A DNA stretch of 64,000 nt, from contig NZ_QVON01000004.1 of assembly GCF_003426735.1 (NCBI RefSeq), forward strand, positions 310,001 to 374,000, written 5' to 3'. Of this stretch, positions 57,019 to 64,000 are shown one piece after another (the stretch's first letter is position 1; every line of letters starts with the position of its first letter). A model generated the notes under the pieces. It was not told the origin of the DNA and ran no database searches. It was given only the letters and a program-made list of their open reading frames with translations. A program made the translations under genes and the position numbers. This DNA comes from Arenibacter sp. P308M17. Lineage in GTDB: Bacteria > Bacteroidota > Bacteroidia > Flavobacteriales > Flavobacteriaceae.

Positions 57019-58266
57019 TTAATTTATAAAACCTACCCCTGCAGTTGTATTGGACTGATTATCGATTAGGATAAAAGAGCCATTGGTTCTGTGATTCTTG
57101 AAGGAATCGTAAAAAATAGGCTTGTTCAATCTAAAAGTAACCTGTGCTATATCGTTCATTCCCAAGGCAGTGATAGACGTATCGATGCCCGAGTAATCCG
57201 GATGGATCTTATGGTGAATGTTCTCTACCTTGGCCAAAACCTTATTTACCCCGTGCTGCACTACATATTTGCTTCCCACGGTCAATTTCTGTGAATCCAT
57301 CCACGACACCGTTGCCGTAAATTGCTTGTCAATAGTGGGCAAATCACCCGCCTTCACCAACATATCCCCCCTACTTACATTGATCTCATCTTCTAAGGTT
57401 ATGGTTACCGAAGTACGCCTGGTTGCCGTTTTATATTTTTTGTTGTAAAAATAAATGTCCTTGATCCTGGACCTGGTCATGGATGGCAACACCACTACCT
57501 CATCCCCAACACTTAGCTCGCCGCCATATACTTTTCCGGCAAATCCCCTAAAATCATGGAATTCCGCCGTCTTGGGACGTATCACATACTGCACCGGAAA
57601 CCTAGGGGTACCTATGTTGTAGATATCCTTTCTATCCAATTTCTCAAAATGTTCCAATAGGGTCTGTCCTTTATACCAGGCCATCTTTTCCGACCTGTTT
57701 ACCACATTATCCCCCTTAAGCGCACTAACCGGAATAAAGGTAATTTTCTGATCCTGGTAATCGCGCTTGCTCATCAATTGTTCAAAATCGGCCTTGATTC
57801 CATTATACCTTTCTTCGGAATAATCCACCAAGTCCATTTTATTAATGGCCACTATAACATCTTTGATCCTTAATAAATTATTGATAAAAAAGTGTCTATT
57901 GGTCTGTTCTATCACTCCTTTTCTGGCGTCGATCAAAATAATGGCAGCTTGGGAGGTAGAAGCACCGGTAACCATGTTACGGGTATATTCCACATGTCCC
58001 GGAGTATCCGCAATGATATAACTCTTATTGGGCGTAGAGAAGTAGATATGGGCCACATCTATGGTAATTCCCTGTTCCCTTTCCGCCACCAAGCCATCAG
58101 TGGCCAAGGAGAAATCCAGATAGTCATATCCTTTTTGTTTGGATGTTTTTTCAATGGCCTCCAACTTATCATCGGTCAGCGATTTGGTATCGTACAGCAA
58201 TCTTCCGATCAAGGTACTCTTACCGTCATCTACACTTCCTGCTGTTGCTATTTTTAGTACTTCCAT
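57019..58266 (-). CDS. cysN: Sulfate adenylyltransferase subunit 1 (GTPase)
   Basis: 415 aa. EF-Tu-like G domain with P-loop GSVDDGKSTLIGRLLYDT, ADTPGHVEYTRNMVTGAST and VAINKMDLVDYSEERY, then two beta-barrel domains. With CysD it makes APS from ATP and sulfate, driven by GTP. The length shows there is no CysC (APS kinase) fusion. 111 nt upstream of the sulfite reductase gene. Confidence 0.97.
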   Translation of the reverse strand: MEVLKIATAGSVDDGKSTLIGRLLYDTKSLTDDKLEAIEKTSKQKGYDYLDFSLATDGLVAEREQGITIDVAHIYFSTPNKSYIIADTPGHVEYTRNMVTGASTSQAAIILIDARKGVIEQTNRHFFINNLLRIKDVIVAINKMDLVDYSEERYNGIKADFEQLMSKRDYQDQKITFIPVSALKGDNVVNRSEKMAWYKGQTLLEHFEKLDRKDIYNIGTPRFPVQYVIRPKTAEFHDFRGFAGKVYGGELSVGDEVVVLPSMTRSRIKDIYFYNKKYKTATRRTSVTITLEDEINVSRGDMLVKAGDLPTIDKQFTATVSWMDSQKLTVGSKYVVQHGVNKVLAKVENIHHKIHPDYSGIDTSITALGMNDIAQVTFRLNKPIFYDSFKNHRTNGSFILIDNQSNTTAGVGFIN

Positions 58267-58267
58267 A

Positions 58268-58300
58268 AGCCCCTCCTGACCTCCCCAAAAGGGAGGAACT
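58268..58300. repeat. GC-rich palindromic repeat, family A copy 2
   Basis: The stem CCTCCC/GGGAGG with a CAAAA loop, flanked by a third arm CCCCTCC. On the minus strand it reads like the copy at 30521-30550 (C-rich arm, TT-GG, GGAGG, CAGG, G-rich arm) with several differences. It lies in the 129-nt spacer between cysD and cysN, directly before the cysN start. Confidence 0.5.
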
Positions 58301-58395
58301 CTTACTCGGAGTTGTTTTAATTGTTAATAATTCCCTTAATTTCTATTTTCTATTTAGCCCCACGGTTTATTCCCATTTTGGGGGTTAGCGGGCTT

Positions 58396-59352
58396 TTAAA
58401 AATATCCCTGTTGTTTTCTTTTCTCCATCGCGGCTTCGGAACGCTTATCATCTATCCTTGCCCCCCTTTCGGAAATCTTGGATTCCCTGATTTCACCTAC
58501 CACCTTTTCAATGGTGTCCGCATGGGAAAGTACCGCGGAGGTACAACTCATATCCCCAACGGTCCTGAACCGAACCATACGCTCCTCCACTTTTTCATCC
58601 TCGGCACGGAAAACCACATCATCTTCTGCCGACCATATAAATCCGTCCCTAAGGAATATCTTTCTTTTGTGGGCAAAATAGATGGAAGGTATTTCTATTT
58701 CCTCTTTCTGAATATAGCTCCAAACATCCAATTCCGTCCAGTTGCTTATTGGGAAAACCCTTACGTTCTGTCCCAATTCGATCTGACCGTTCAACATATC
58801 GAACAATTCCGGACGCTGGTTTTTTTCATCCCACTGACCAAAATCGTCACGAACCGAGAAGATACGCTCTTTGGCACGTGCCTTTTCTTCATCCCTTCTT
58901 GCCCCACCGATACAGGCATCGAACTTAAATTCCTCAATGGCATCCAGTAAAGTGGTGGTCTGCAACATATTCCTACTGGAGTATTTACCTGTTTCTTCCA
59001 CAACTTTTCCCTGATCTATGGAATCCTGAACATTGCGGACTATTAACTCCACTCCCAATTCTTTGACCAATTTATCCCTAAAGGCGATAGTCTCCGGAAA
59101 ATTATGTCCCGTATCTATATGCATTAAAGGGAAAGGTATCTTAGCCGGAAAAAAGGCCTTCTGCGCCAATCTCACCAAAGTGATGGAGTCTTTACCTCCA
59201 GAAAAAAGCAACACTGGCTTTTCAAATTGAGCGGCTACTTCCCTTAAAATATAAATGGCTTCGTTTTCCAAAGCATTATTGTTCAATACTTCCAATTCAT
59301 TCGATTCGTTCACGCCTACTAATGTTTCCAATTCTGATTCTACAATGCTCAC
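58396..59352 (-). CDS. cysD: Sulfate adenylyltransferase subunit 2
   Basis: 318 aa. PP-loop ATPase of the adenylyl-sulfate type: LLFSGGKDSITLVRLAQKAF, MHIDTGHNFPETIAFRD and the C-terminal RKQQGYF end. The chosen start is a GTG at 59352 (MSIVESELETL); there is no ATG near the domain start, and the family begins about 30 residues before the PP-loop helix (NALENEAIYILREVAAQFEK). The N-terminal extension of this protein is slightly longer than typical. Works with CysN. Confidence 0.95.
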   Translation of the reverse strand: MSIVESELETLVGVNESNELEVLNNNALENEAIYILREVAAQFEKPVLLFSGGKDSITLVRLAQKAFFPAKIPFPLMHIDTGHNFPETIAFRDKLVKELGVELIVRNVQDSIDQGKVVEETGKYSSRNMLQTTTLLDAIEEFKFDACIGGARRDEEKARAKERIFSVRDDFGQWDEKNQRPELFDMLNGQIELGQNVRVFPISNWTELDVWSYIQKEEIEIPSIYFAHKRKIFLRDGFIWSAEDDVVFRAEDEKVEERMVRFRTVGDMSCTSAVLSHADTIEKVVGEIRESKISERGARIDDKRSEAAMEKRKQQGYF

Positions 59353-59416
59353 AATAATTCTGTATTTAATCGGCTTTTCCCAAAGGGATCATTCACCGAT
59401 TGTTATTATTCCTCTC

Positions 59417-60040
59417 TTAGGTATGCAATCCACATTCCCGGTTTTCCAAAACCTTGGTGGGGTCAAAATATTTATGCTCATTGGGCAAATTCCTATCCGT
59501 GAGGTAGGCATCCAATTGACTATCGCTATAATGGTAAAAAGGACTCACTTTTAAAACCCCGTCCTTGCTTAAACTTAAAATATCCAAGGAATCCCTCAGG
59601 GCTGTCTGGCCCTGGCGTAGATTCGTAAACCATACATCCGGCTTGTGCTCTTCCATAGCCCTTCTGAACGGCTCCAATTTTACCTGTTCCGTAAAAAGCT
59701 GATGCCTGGGATCGTCTATCCCTGGAATCCCCATTACAGCATCCCTGTGAGAGGAAGTCTGTTTTGGTACATATAATTTTACATTTAAATGCAATCTGGC
59801 AATTAGCGCTTCGGCATGTTTATATGTATTGGGCGTGTTATAACCTGTGTCGCACCAAACAACAGGGATATGGGGGGAAACATCAGTGACCGCATGCAAA
59901 ATGGCCACCTCGTAGGGACGAAAATTTGTGGTCACCAAAGGCCTCTCGGCCGACTGTATGGCCCAAGAAATTATTTCCTCTGGTGGTATCCCCTTAAATT
60001 GTTGGTTCAATTTATGTATTTGCTGCTCCGTATATGCCAT
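59417..60040 (-). CDS. cysH: Phosphoadenylyl-sulfate reductase (thioredoxin-dependent type)
   Basis: 207 aa, on the short side. It shows the substrate-binding VVWCDTGYNTPNTYKHAEAL, the NLRQGQTALR loop and the C-terminal catalytic cysteine in ENRECGLHT. The CC...CxxC motif that holds the [4Fe-4S] cluster of APS reductases is absent, so by sequence this is the PAPS-type enzyme. It reduces the sulfonucleotide to sulfite. No cysC is in the operon, so APS phosphorylation must come from elsewhere or the specificity is broader. Confidence 0.93.
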   Translation of the reverse strand: MAYTEQQIHKLNQQFKGIPPEEIISWAIQSAERPLVTTNFRPYEVAILHAVTDVSPHIPVVWCDTGYNTPNTYKHAEALIARLHLNVKLYVPKQTSSHRDAVMGIPGIDDPRHQLFTEQVKLEPFRRAMEEHKPDVWFTNLRQGQTALRDSLDILSLSKDGVLKVSPFYHYSDSQLDAYLTDRNLPNEHKYFDPTKVLENRECGLHT

Positions 60041-60076
60041 TGTCCCCTATTCTTTAATAAGTGTGAATTTACCGTT

Positions 60077-60346
60077 TTACTTTCCCCATCTAATCTTGTT
60101 CCAGATTCTTTCATGAAAGAAATACAACAACATCTTGGTGAACAACTCTACAACCCCTATTGAAAATGCCACCGACAATGTCCCTGTAACGATCCAAGAA
60201 ATCAGAATGGTATCCAAGGTTCCAATAATTCTCCAACTAATAGATTTGGCAATACTCCTTTTTGGATTTTCGGAAGACTTGTCGGCCTTATAGCTTTTCT
60301 TTAAGGTACTTGAATCATTATTTGCAACTAATTGTTCGGCAATCAT
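60077..60346 (-). CDS. DUF2061 small membrane protein
   Basis: 89 aa. The C-terminal 60 residues match DUF2061: SKSISWRIIGTLDTILISWI and FSIGVVELFTKMLLYFFHER, followed by IWNKIRW. There are two short membrane segments and a polar N-terminal tail. It is the first gene of the sulfate assimilation operon, and DUF2061 genes recur next to cysH/D/N in other bacteria as I recall; a role in sulfate or sulfite transport or in membrane anchoring has been guessed but is not established. Confidence 0.88.
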   Translation of the reverse strand: MIAEQLVANNDSSTLKKSYKADKSSENPKRSIAKSISWRIIGTLDTILISWIVTGTLSVAFSIGVVELFTKMLLYFFHERIWNKIRWGK

Positions 60347-60393
60347 ATAACAAAAAACTTAAATTTATTATCCTATCGATTTAATAGAGTAAG

Positions 60394-60424
60394 CAAAAAT
60401 AGAAATAAATCGTTTAAAAACAAT
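60394..60424 (-). promoter_or_regulatory. Promoter of the sulfate assimilation operon
   Basis: On the minus strand ATTG (60424-60421), a 19-nt spacer and TATTTTTG (60401-60394), a perfect match to TTG-N19-TAnnTTTG. The leader to the DUF2061 ATG is about 40 nt. Confidence 0.8.
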
Positions 60425-60434
60425 AAAAAAAATC

Positions 60435-60451
60435 GTTAAATTTAATTTAAC
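60435..60451. promoter_or_regulatory. 17-nt palindrome upstream of the cys promoter (candidate operator)
   Basis: GTTAAATTTAATTTAAC is a perfect palindrome centred on one base, about 11 nt upstream of the -33 box. A related word, AAATCGTT(T)AAA, occurs twice (within the promoter spacer and overlapping the palindrome). The divergent position of a regulator-binding site and the neighbouring rrf2 gene make an Rrf2 operator possible, but AT-rich palindromes also arise by chance. Confidence 0.35.
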
Positions 60452-60711
60452 CTATAAGTTTAGTAGATTACTACACTATGCAATCAGATTACATGCCTGC
60501 CTGCCCTTGCCGGGAGAAAAGCTGGCAGTGGCAGTTTACAGCTGGCAAAAAAATGGATTCCATTCTTATCTTTGGATACCCAAAATTTATAGTAACTAGT
60601 CCCGTTAACAATCGGGAGCAGGGTTTCAACCTCTAACTAAATAATATCTCCTTGCATTCTGGAGGTATTCCACTAGATTTAAGAACAAATCTAAAAAATA
60701 CCATTTCACCC

Positions 60712-61122
60712 TTAAGGAACCAGATCGGCAAGGGTGTTGTTTCTAAAAACGTCGAGGGTACTGTCCCTGACCTGTAGCATTAATTTATGTACGGAACAGC
60801 TGGCCTCATCGGGACAATCCTCACATTTCTCGTAGAAGTTCAAACTAACGCAGGGTACCATAGCTATAGGACCTTCCAACACCCTCATGACCGTGGTCAT
60901 TGGAATATCCTTGGGATCCTTAATAAGGTAATAGCCCCCGCCTTTTCCCTTTTTGGAACCCAGAAGACCTGTTTTTCTCAAAGTGAGAAGAATACTCTCC
61001 AGAAACTTTTGGGAAATATTCTCATGTTTCGCTATTTCGGATATTTGAACTGGTACACGTCCTTCTTGGGAAGCCAAAAAGGTGAGTGCCTTTAATCCGT
61101 ATTTTGTCTTTTTGGAAAGCAT
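60712..61122 (-). CDS. Rrf2-family transcriptional regulator
   Basis: 136 aa, single winged-helix domain. It shows LSKKTKYGLKALTFLASQEG, ENISQKFLESILLTLRKTGL and the wing SKKGKGGGYYLIKDP. Four cysteines follow at 91, 100, 103 and 109 (CEDCPDEASC), near where IscR/NsrR hold an Fe-S cluster, so it may sense iron-sulfur status, NO or sulfur supply. CymR, the Rrf2 protein of Firmicutes, controls cysteine genes, and the position directly before the sulfate operon suggests a similar role. A near-consensus promoter (TTG-N17-TATCTTCG) ends 4 nt before its ATG. Confidence 0.9.
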   Translation of the reverse strand: MLSKKTKYGLKALTFLASQEGRVPVQISEIAKHENISQKFLESILLTLRKTGLLGSKKGKGGGYYLIKDPKDIPMTTVMRVLEGPIAMVPCVSLNFYEKCEDCPDEASCSVHKLMLQVRDSTLDVFRNNTLADLVP

Positions 61123-61126
61123 GCAG

Positions 61127-61154
61127 CGAAGATAAGGAAAATTAACATTCGCAA
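61127..61154 (-). promoter_or_regulatory. Promoter of rrf2, 4 nt before the start codon
   Basis: On the minus strand TTG (61154-61152), a 17-nt spacer, TATCTTCG (61134-61127), then CTGC and ATG. One mismatch in the -7 box. A leaderless transcript is predicted. Confidence 0.45.
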
Positions 61155-61217
61155 TATAGCACGCCCCAATTTTACAATATTAGGTGCAAATCAACTTCAA
61201 AACAGCCAGAATTATGC

Positions 61218-62387
61218 CTATCCCAGGGCTTGTTCAATATCTGCAATAATATCATCTATATGCTCCAAGCCTACCGAAACCCGTACGGTACCATCCGAGA
61301 TTCCGGAAGCCAACCTTTCCTCCATGGTCAATTTACTATGTGTAGTAGAGGCAGGATGTGTAACTATACTTCTAGAGTCCCCCAAATTAGCGGACAAGGA
61401 CAACATTTTTATAGCGTTGAAGAATTTTTGTCCGGCCTCGACCCCTCCCTTTACTTCAAAGGCTACCACGCATCCCCCAGCCTTCATCTGTTTCTTGGCC
61501 ACTTCATATTTTGGGTGCGATTTTAAGAAGGGATATTTTACCCAATTTACCTTGGGGTGTCCTTCCAAGAATTCGGCCAACTTCAATGCATTTTCACAAT
61601 GTCTATCCACTCGTAGCGCCAAAGTTTCCAAACTTTTGGACAGTACCCAAGCATTAAAGGGCGACAAGGAAGGGCCAGTAATCCTCGAGAAACGGTACAC
61701 TTTATCTATCAAAGCCTTGCTACCCACTGTAATACCGGCCAACACCCTGCCTTGACCGTCCATTAATTTTGTTCCGGAATGGATGACCAAATCGGCCCCA
61801 TATTTAATAGGCTGTTGTAAATAGGGCGAAGCAAAACAGTTATCTATGATATAGATCAAATTATGTTTCTTGGCAAATCGGCCCAATTCCTCCAAGTCCA
61901 AAACATCCACTCCTGGATTGGTAGGAGTTTCCGCATAGATAATTTTGGTATTTGGAGTGAGCAATTCCTCCAATTTATCCAGCTCGTCTATCTTAAAATA
62001 ACTGGTGGAAACATTCCATTTTGGAAAAAACTGGGCAAACAAACTATGGGTAGATCCAAAAATACTTCTAGAAGAAATAATGTGATCCCCACTGTCCAAC
62101 AGCGCAGCAAAAGTTGAAAACACGGCCGCCATACCCGATGCAAAGGCAAATCCATCCTCGGCCCCCTCCATCTTGCATACCTTTTCTATAAACTCGGAAG
62201 AATTGGGATTGCTATACCGTGAATAAATATTGCGTTCCTTTTCTTCCGCAAAGGAGGCACGCATGTCTTCCGCATCCTCGAAGATAAAACTAGAGGTTAA
62301 ATACATAGGTGTGGAATGCTCCAAAAACTGGGTGCGCTCCGTTTGGGTGCGTATCGCATCCGTTTCAAATTTAAAATTCTTCTTCAT
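61218..62387 (-). CDS. metZ: Trans-sulfuration family PLP enzyme, O-succinyl/acetylhomoserine sulfhydrylase (MetZ type)
   Basis: 389 aa, Cys/Met metabolism PLP family. It shows YSRYSNPNSSEFIEKVCKME, ASGMAAVFSTFAALLDSGD, the PLP lysine in HSGTKLMDGQGRVLAG and the C-terminal RVSVGLEHIDDIIADIEQAL. The 'SGTKLMDGQGR' region fits the MetZ group, which makes homocysteine directly from an activated homoserine and sulfide. Relatives are cystathionine synthases and lyases, so the exact reaction is inferred. It links the sulfide-producing operon with the methionine synthase operon. Confidence 0.88.
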   Translation of the reverse strand: MKKNFKFETDAIRTQTERTQFLEHSTPMYLTSSFIFEDAEDMRASFAEEKERNIYSRYSNPNSSEFIEKVCKMEGAEDGFAFASGMAAVFSTFAALLDSGDHIISSRSIFGSTHSLFAQFFPKWNVSTSYFKIDELDKLEELLTPNTKIIYAETPTNPGVDVLDLEELGRFAKKHNLIYIIDNCFASPYLQQPIKYGADLVIHSGTKLMDGQGRVLAGITVGSKALIDKVYRFSRITGPSLSPFNAWVLSKSLETLALRVDRHCENALKLAEFLEGHPKVNWVKYPFLKSHPKYEVAKKQMKAGGCVVAFEVKGGVEAGQKFFNAIKMLSLSANLGDSRSIVTHPASTTHSKLTMEERLASGISDGTVRVSVGLEHIDDIIADIEQALG

Positions 62388-62596
62388 TATTTCTGATCTA
62401 TCTAACTAATTCTTTTGACCTCCATTACAATGGATAAGCCTTGGTTTATTTTTTTAACTATCCCCATAGGAGTGTATATTGAAATTGGTGTAGCGGCGCT
62501 ACAAACTGATCCGATTTCGACTAGGATCAATTCCCGAATATCAACGGTGGCCGAGCCTGCCTCTCGGCAGACAGGCCGCGCCGAAGCCACTAAAAA
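62388..62596. other. Repeat-rich spacer between homoserine dehydrogenase and metZ
   Basis: 209 nt. It holds a GC-rich hairpin (62547-62590; GTGGCC arm, GCCTGCC/GGCAGAC core, GCCAC-type end), a 13-nt perfect palindrome GTAGCGGCGCTAC (62490-62502) and a TGATCC/GGATCA hairpin (62507-62529). Both strands are open for about 60 codons, but neither reading has a plausible start or a recognisable product; the minus-strand reading would need a GTG start inside the GC-rich hairpin. I treat it as non-coding structured DNA. Confidence 0.5.
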
Positions 62597-64000
62597 CTAA
62601 CCCTTTTCCGCAATGCGCAAAATATCCCCGAAAACACCCCTGGCCGTTACCGCAGCACCGGCCCCTGCACCTTGGATTACCAAAGGATGCTGCCCATAGG
62701 ACTCCGTGTATATTTCAATAATGGAATCGGATCCCTTTATTTGTCCAAGCGCACTTTCTTTGGGAACCGAGATCAATTTTACCTCCAATTTCCCTTTTTC
62801 CTTTTGCAAGTCCCCTGAAAGGTCGCCTACATAGCGCAAAACATGACCTGGTTTTTGCGCCTCCTTTATTTTGTTGAATTTCACATCCAAAATATCCAAT
62901 TGTTCCAAAAAGCCTTTTACATCACCCTTTTGGAGCGACTCCGGAATTAAATTTTCGATTTGAATATCGGAGAACTCATTGCTAAGATCCAGCTCCCTGG
63001 CCAAAATGAGCAATTTCCTTCCCACATCGTTACCGGAAAGATCTTCCCGCGGATCCGGTTCGGTATACCCCAAGTGCATCGCCTCTTTTAAAATTACGGA
63101 GAATGAAGTATCCTTTTCCGAAAAAGTATTGAAAATATAACTTAAGGATCCGGAGAAAACCCCTTTTATCCTTGTAATATTCTCTCCCGAAAGATGTAAC
63201 AATTTAATGGTATCTATTAATGGCAGTCCAGCGCCCACATTGGTTTCATATAAGTACTGCTTTTGATGTTTGGCAAGTTCCTCCCTAAGCAACTGGTAAT
63301 AATCGAAGCCCAAGGTATTGGCAATCTTATTGGACGAAACCAGATCAAAACCGTTATCCACAAAATCAAAATAGGAGGCCACAAATTCCTCATTGGCAGT
63401 ATTGTCTACCGAAATCAGGTTCTCCAAATGATTATCCTTGGCATACTTAAAAATATCGTTTAACGTATAGGGTACCGCCTTGGTTTCCATAGCGCTTTTC
63501 CAGTTCTTGGAAATACCACTTTTATTCAATAGGACTTTTTTGGAATTGGCAACGGCAAAAACATTGATATGGATGCCCTTTCTTTTTTCAATGGTCTTAT
63601 TGGATTTAAGAATTTGATCAATTAGGGTCCCCCCCACATTTCCATGCCCAAAAATAGCCAAATTTACTTTTTTGCTTATCCCGAATATCTGGCCATGAAC
63701 TACATTAAGGGCCTTGTGCAGGTCGGATTTTTTAACCACCAAACTTACATTCTTACCAGAAATGGTATTATTGAACAACAAAGGAACCACCTGGTTCTTT
63801 ATAAGGGCATTAAAGGGCTTATGAAATGTACTCAAGTCCTGTCCGACTATGGAAATGACGGACACTTGGTCTACCACCGTAATATTATTGATGTCCTGCA
63901 ATTTAAAATCGGTCTGAAATTCCTCTTCCAGGGAAGTCTTGGCCAAATTGGCATTTTTGGCGTCGACCACTAGACCGATCCCCCTTTCCGATGATCCTTG
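62597..64000 (-). CDS. thrA: Bifunctional aspartokinase/homoserine dehydrogenase, C-terminal part (cut by window edge)
   Basis: The reading frame is open to the right edge, giving 467 codons; the start lies outside. The N-terminal visible part is the end of the aspartokinase ACT regulatory region (ISIVGQDLSTFHKPFNAL and VSLVVKKSDLHKALNVVHGQ). Then homoserine dehydrogenase: Rossmann GxGxxG (NLAIFGHGNVGGTLIDQI), catalytic region KGVFSGSLSYIFNTFSE and GYTEPDPREDLSGNDVGRKL. It reduces aspartate semialdehyde to homoserine. The first codons read QGSSERGIGLVVDAKNANLA, which belong to the preceding ACT strand, so the true protein is longer. Confidence 0.93.
   Translation of the reverse strand, partial: QGSSERGIGLVVDAKNANLAKTSLEEEFQTDFKLQDINNITVVDQVSVISIVGQDLSTFHKPFNALIKNQVVPLLFNNTISGKNVSLVVKKSDLHKALNVVHGQIFGISKKVNLAIFGHGNVGGTLIDQILKSNKTIEKRKGIHINVFAVANSKKVLLNKSGISKNWKSAMETKAVPYTLNDIFKYAKDNHLENLISVDNTANEEFVASYFDFVDNGFDLVSSNKIANTLGFDYYQLLREELAKHQKQYLYETNVGAGLPLIDTIKLLHLSGENITRIKGVFSGSLSYIFNTFSEKDTSFSVILKEAMHLGYTEPDPREDLSGNDVGRKLLILARELDLSNEFSDIQIENLIPESLQKGDVKGFLEQLDILDVKFNKIKEAQKPGHVLRYVGDLSGDLQKEKGKLEVKLISVPKESALGQIKGSDSIIEIYTESYGQHPLVIQGAGAGAAVTARGVFGDILRIAEKG

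Larger units (their letters stand above)
60347..60711. other. Regulatory spacer between rrf2 and the sulfate assimilation operon
   Basis: 365 nt. The part next to the operon holds its promoter (60394-60424) and a 17-nt palindrome. The middle part (60496-60560) is GC-rich repeat-like sequence with GCCTGCCTGCCC and two direct copies of AGCTGGCA. The part next to rrf2 has an AGATTT/AAATCT hairpin (60678-60695) that may end the rrf2 transcript. No gene was found. Confidence 0.55.

Noticed and set aside
60496-60560. GC-rich stretch upstream of the cys operon as a SAM riboswitch or tRNA
   Set aside because: No S-box core words and no cloverleaf; it contains only direct repeats of AGCTGGCA and a GCCTGCC word.
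62402-62590. 62-codon minus-strand frame between homoserine dehydrogenase and metZ
   Set aside because: It needs a GTG start inside a GC-rich hairpin, the opposite strand is equally open, and the sequence has no recognisable domain.

Overview
The window looks like a chromosomal segment of a marine-type Flavobacteriaceae bacterium (phylum Bacteroidota); the genus cannot be named from the sequence. Evidence: a SusC/SusD outer-membrane pair, flavobacterial-type promoters (TTG, 17-20 nt, TAnnTTTG), several lipoproteins and outer-membrane proteins of Bacteroidota-only families, a cysteine-poor L36, moderate-to-low GC, and a ribosomal super-operon without tuf, adk or map inside it. No rRNA, tRNA, CRISPR array, transposase or phage gene was seen.

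Layout. (1) 1-5929, minus strand: the start of a DDAH/amidinotransferase-like gene, citrate synthase, a GT5 glycogen/starch synthase, enolase and carA, with their own promoters and terminators. (2) 6027-23317, minus strand: 32 genes of the merged str-S10-spc-alpha ribosomal cluster, from rpsL to rplQ, with fusA, secY, infA and rpoA. It reads from a consensus promoter at 23363-23393 and ends at a strong terminator near 5970-6000. A hairpin with a T-tract between rpsJ and rplC may split or attenuate it. (3) 23881-29656, plus strand: a SusC-like transporter, a SusD-like lipoprotein and a third lipoprotein. No degradative enzyme lies beside them, so the cargo is unknown. (4) 29728-46062: a mixed housekeeping and accessory block. 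It holds rlmB, a rhomboid protease, rarA, DUF5723 and partner lipoproteins, a YjjG-like phosphatase, a deacetylase-fold protein that seems to have lost its catalytic motifs, radC, a Gfo/Idh/MocA oxidoreductase paired with a DUF1080 protein, a VOC protein, a frameshifted secreted protein, a serine hydrolase, a GIN-domain lipoprotein and a PagL-like lipid A deacylase. (5) 46175-64000, minus strand: a sulfur and methionine block.

How the sulfur block fits together. Rrf2 (60712-61122) precedes an operon DUF2061-cysH-cysD-cysN-sulfite reductase/HEPN fusion-sumT-ferredoxin:NADP reductase. This takes sulfate to sulfide and supplies siroheme methylation and reductant. The operon has a consensus promoter with a 17-nt palindrome just upstream, and ends in a 10-bp-stem terminator at 52790-52815. 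Next on the same strand a SAM-I (S-box) riboswitch at about 52522-52676 heads metH N-terminal half - PLP dehydratase - metH C-terminal half - metF, the methionine synthase pathway. Upstream lie a MetZ-type sulfhydrylase and the C-terminal part of a bifunctional aspartokinase/homoserine dehydrogenase, which make homocysteine precursors. The block therefore covers sulfate to sulfide to homocysteine to methionine.

The observations most worth a second look are: a poly-T frameshift in a signal peptide (42234-42243); the sulfite reductase-HEPN fusion; the deacetylase-fold protein with altered motifs; GC-rich inverted repeats lying between the SAM riboswitch and metH; a split metH with a dehydratase gene between the halves; and a recurring promoter layout in which the -7 box ends exactly 4 nt before the ATG, which predicts leaderless mRNAs.
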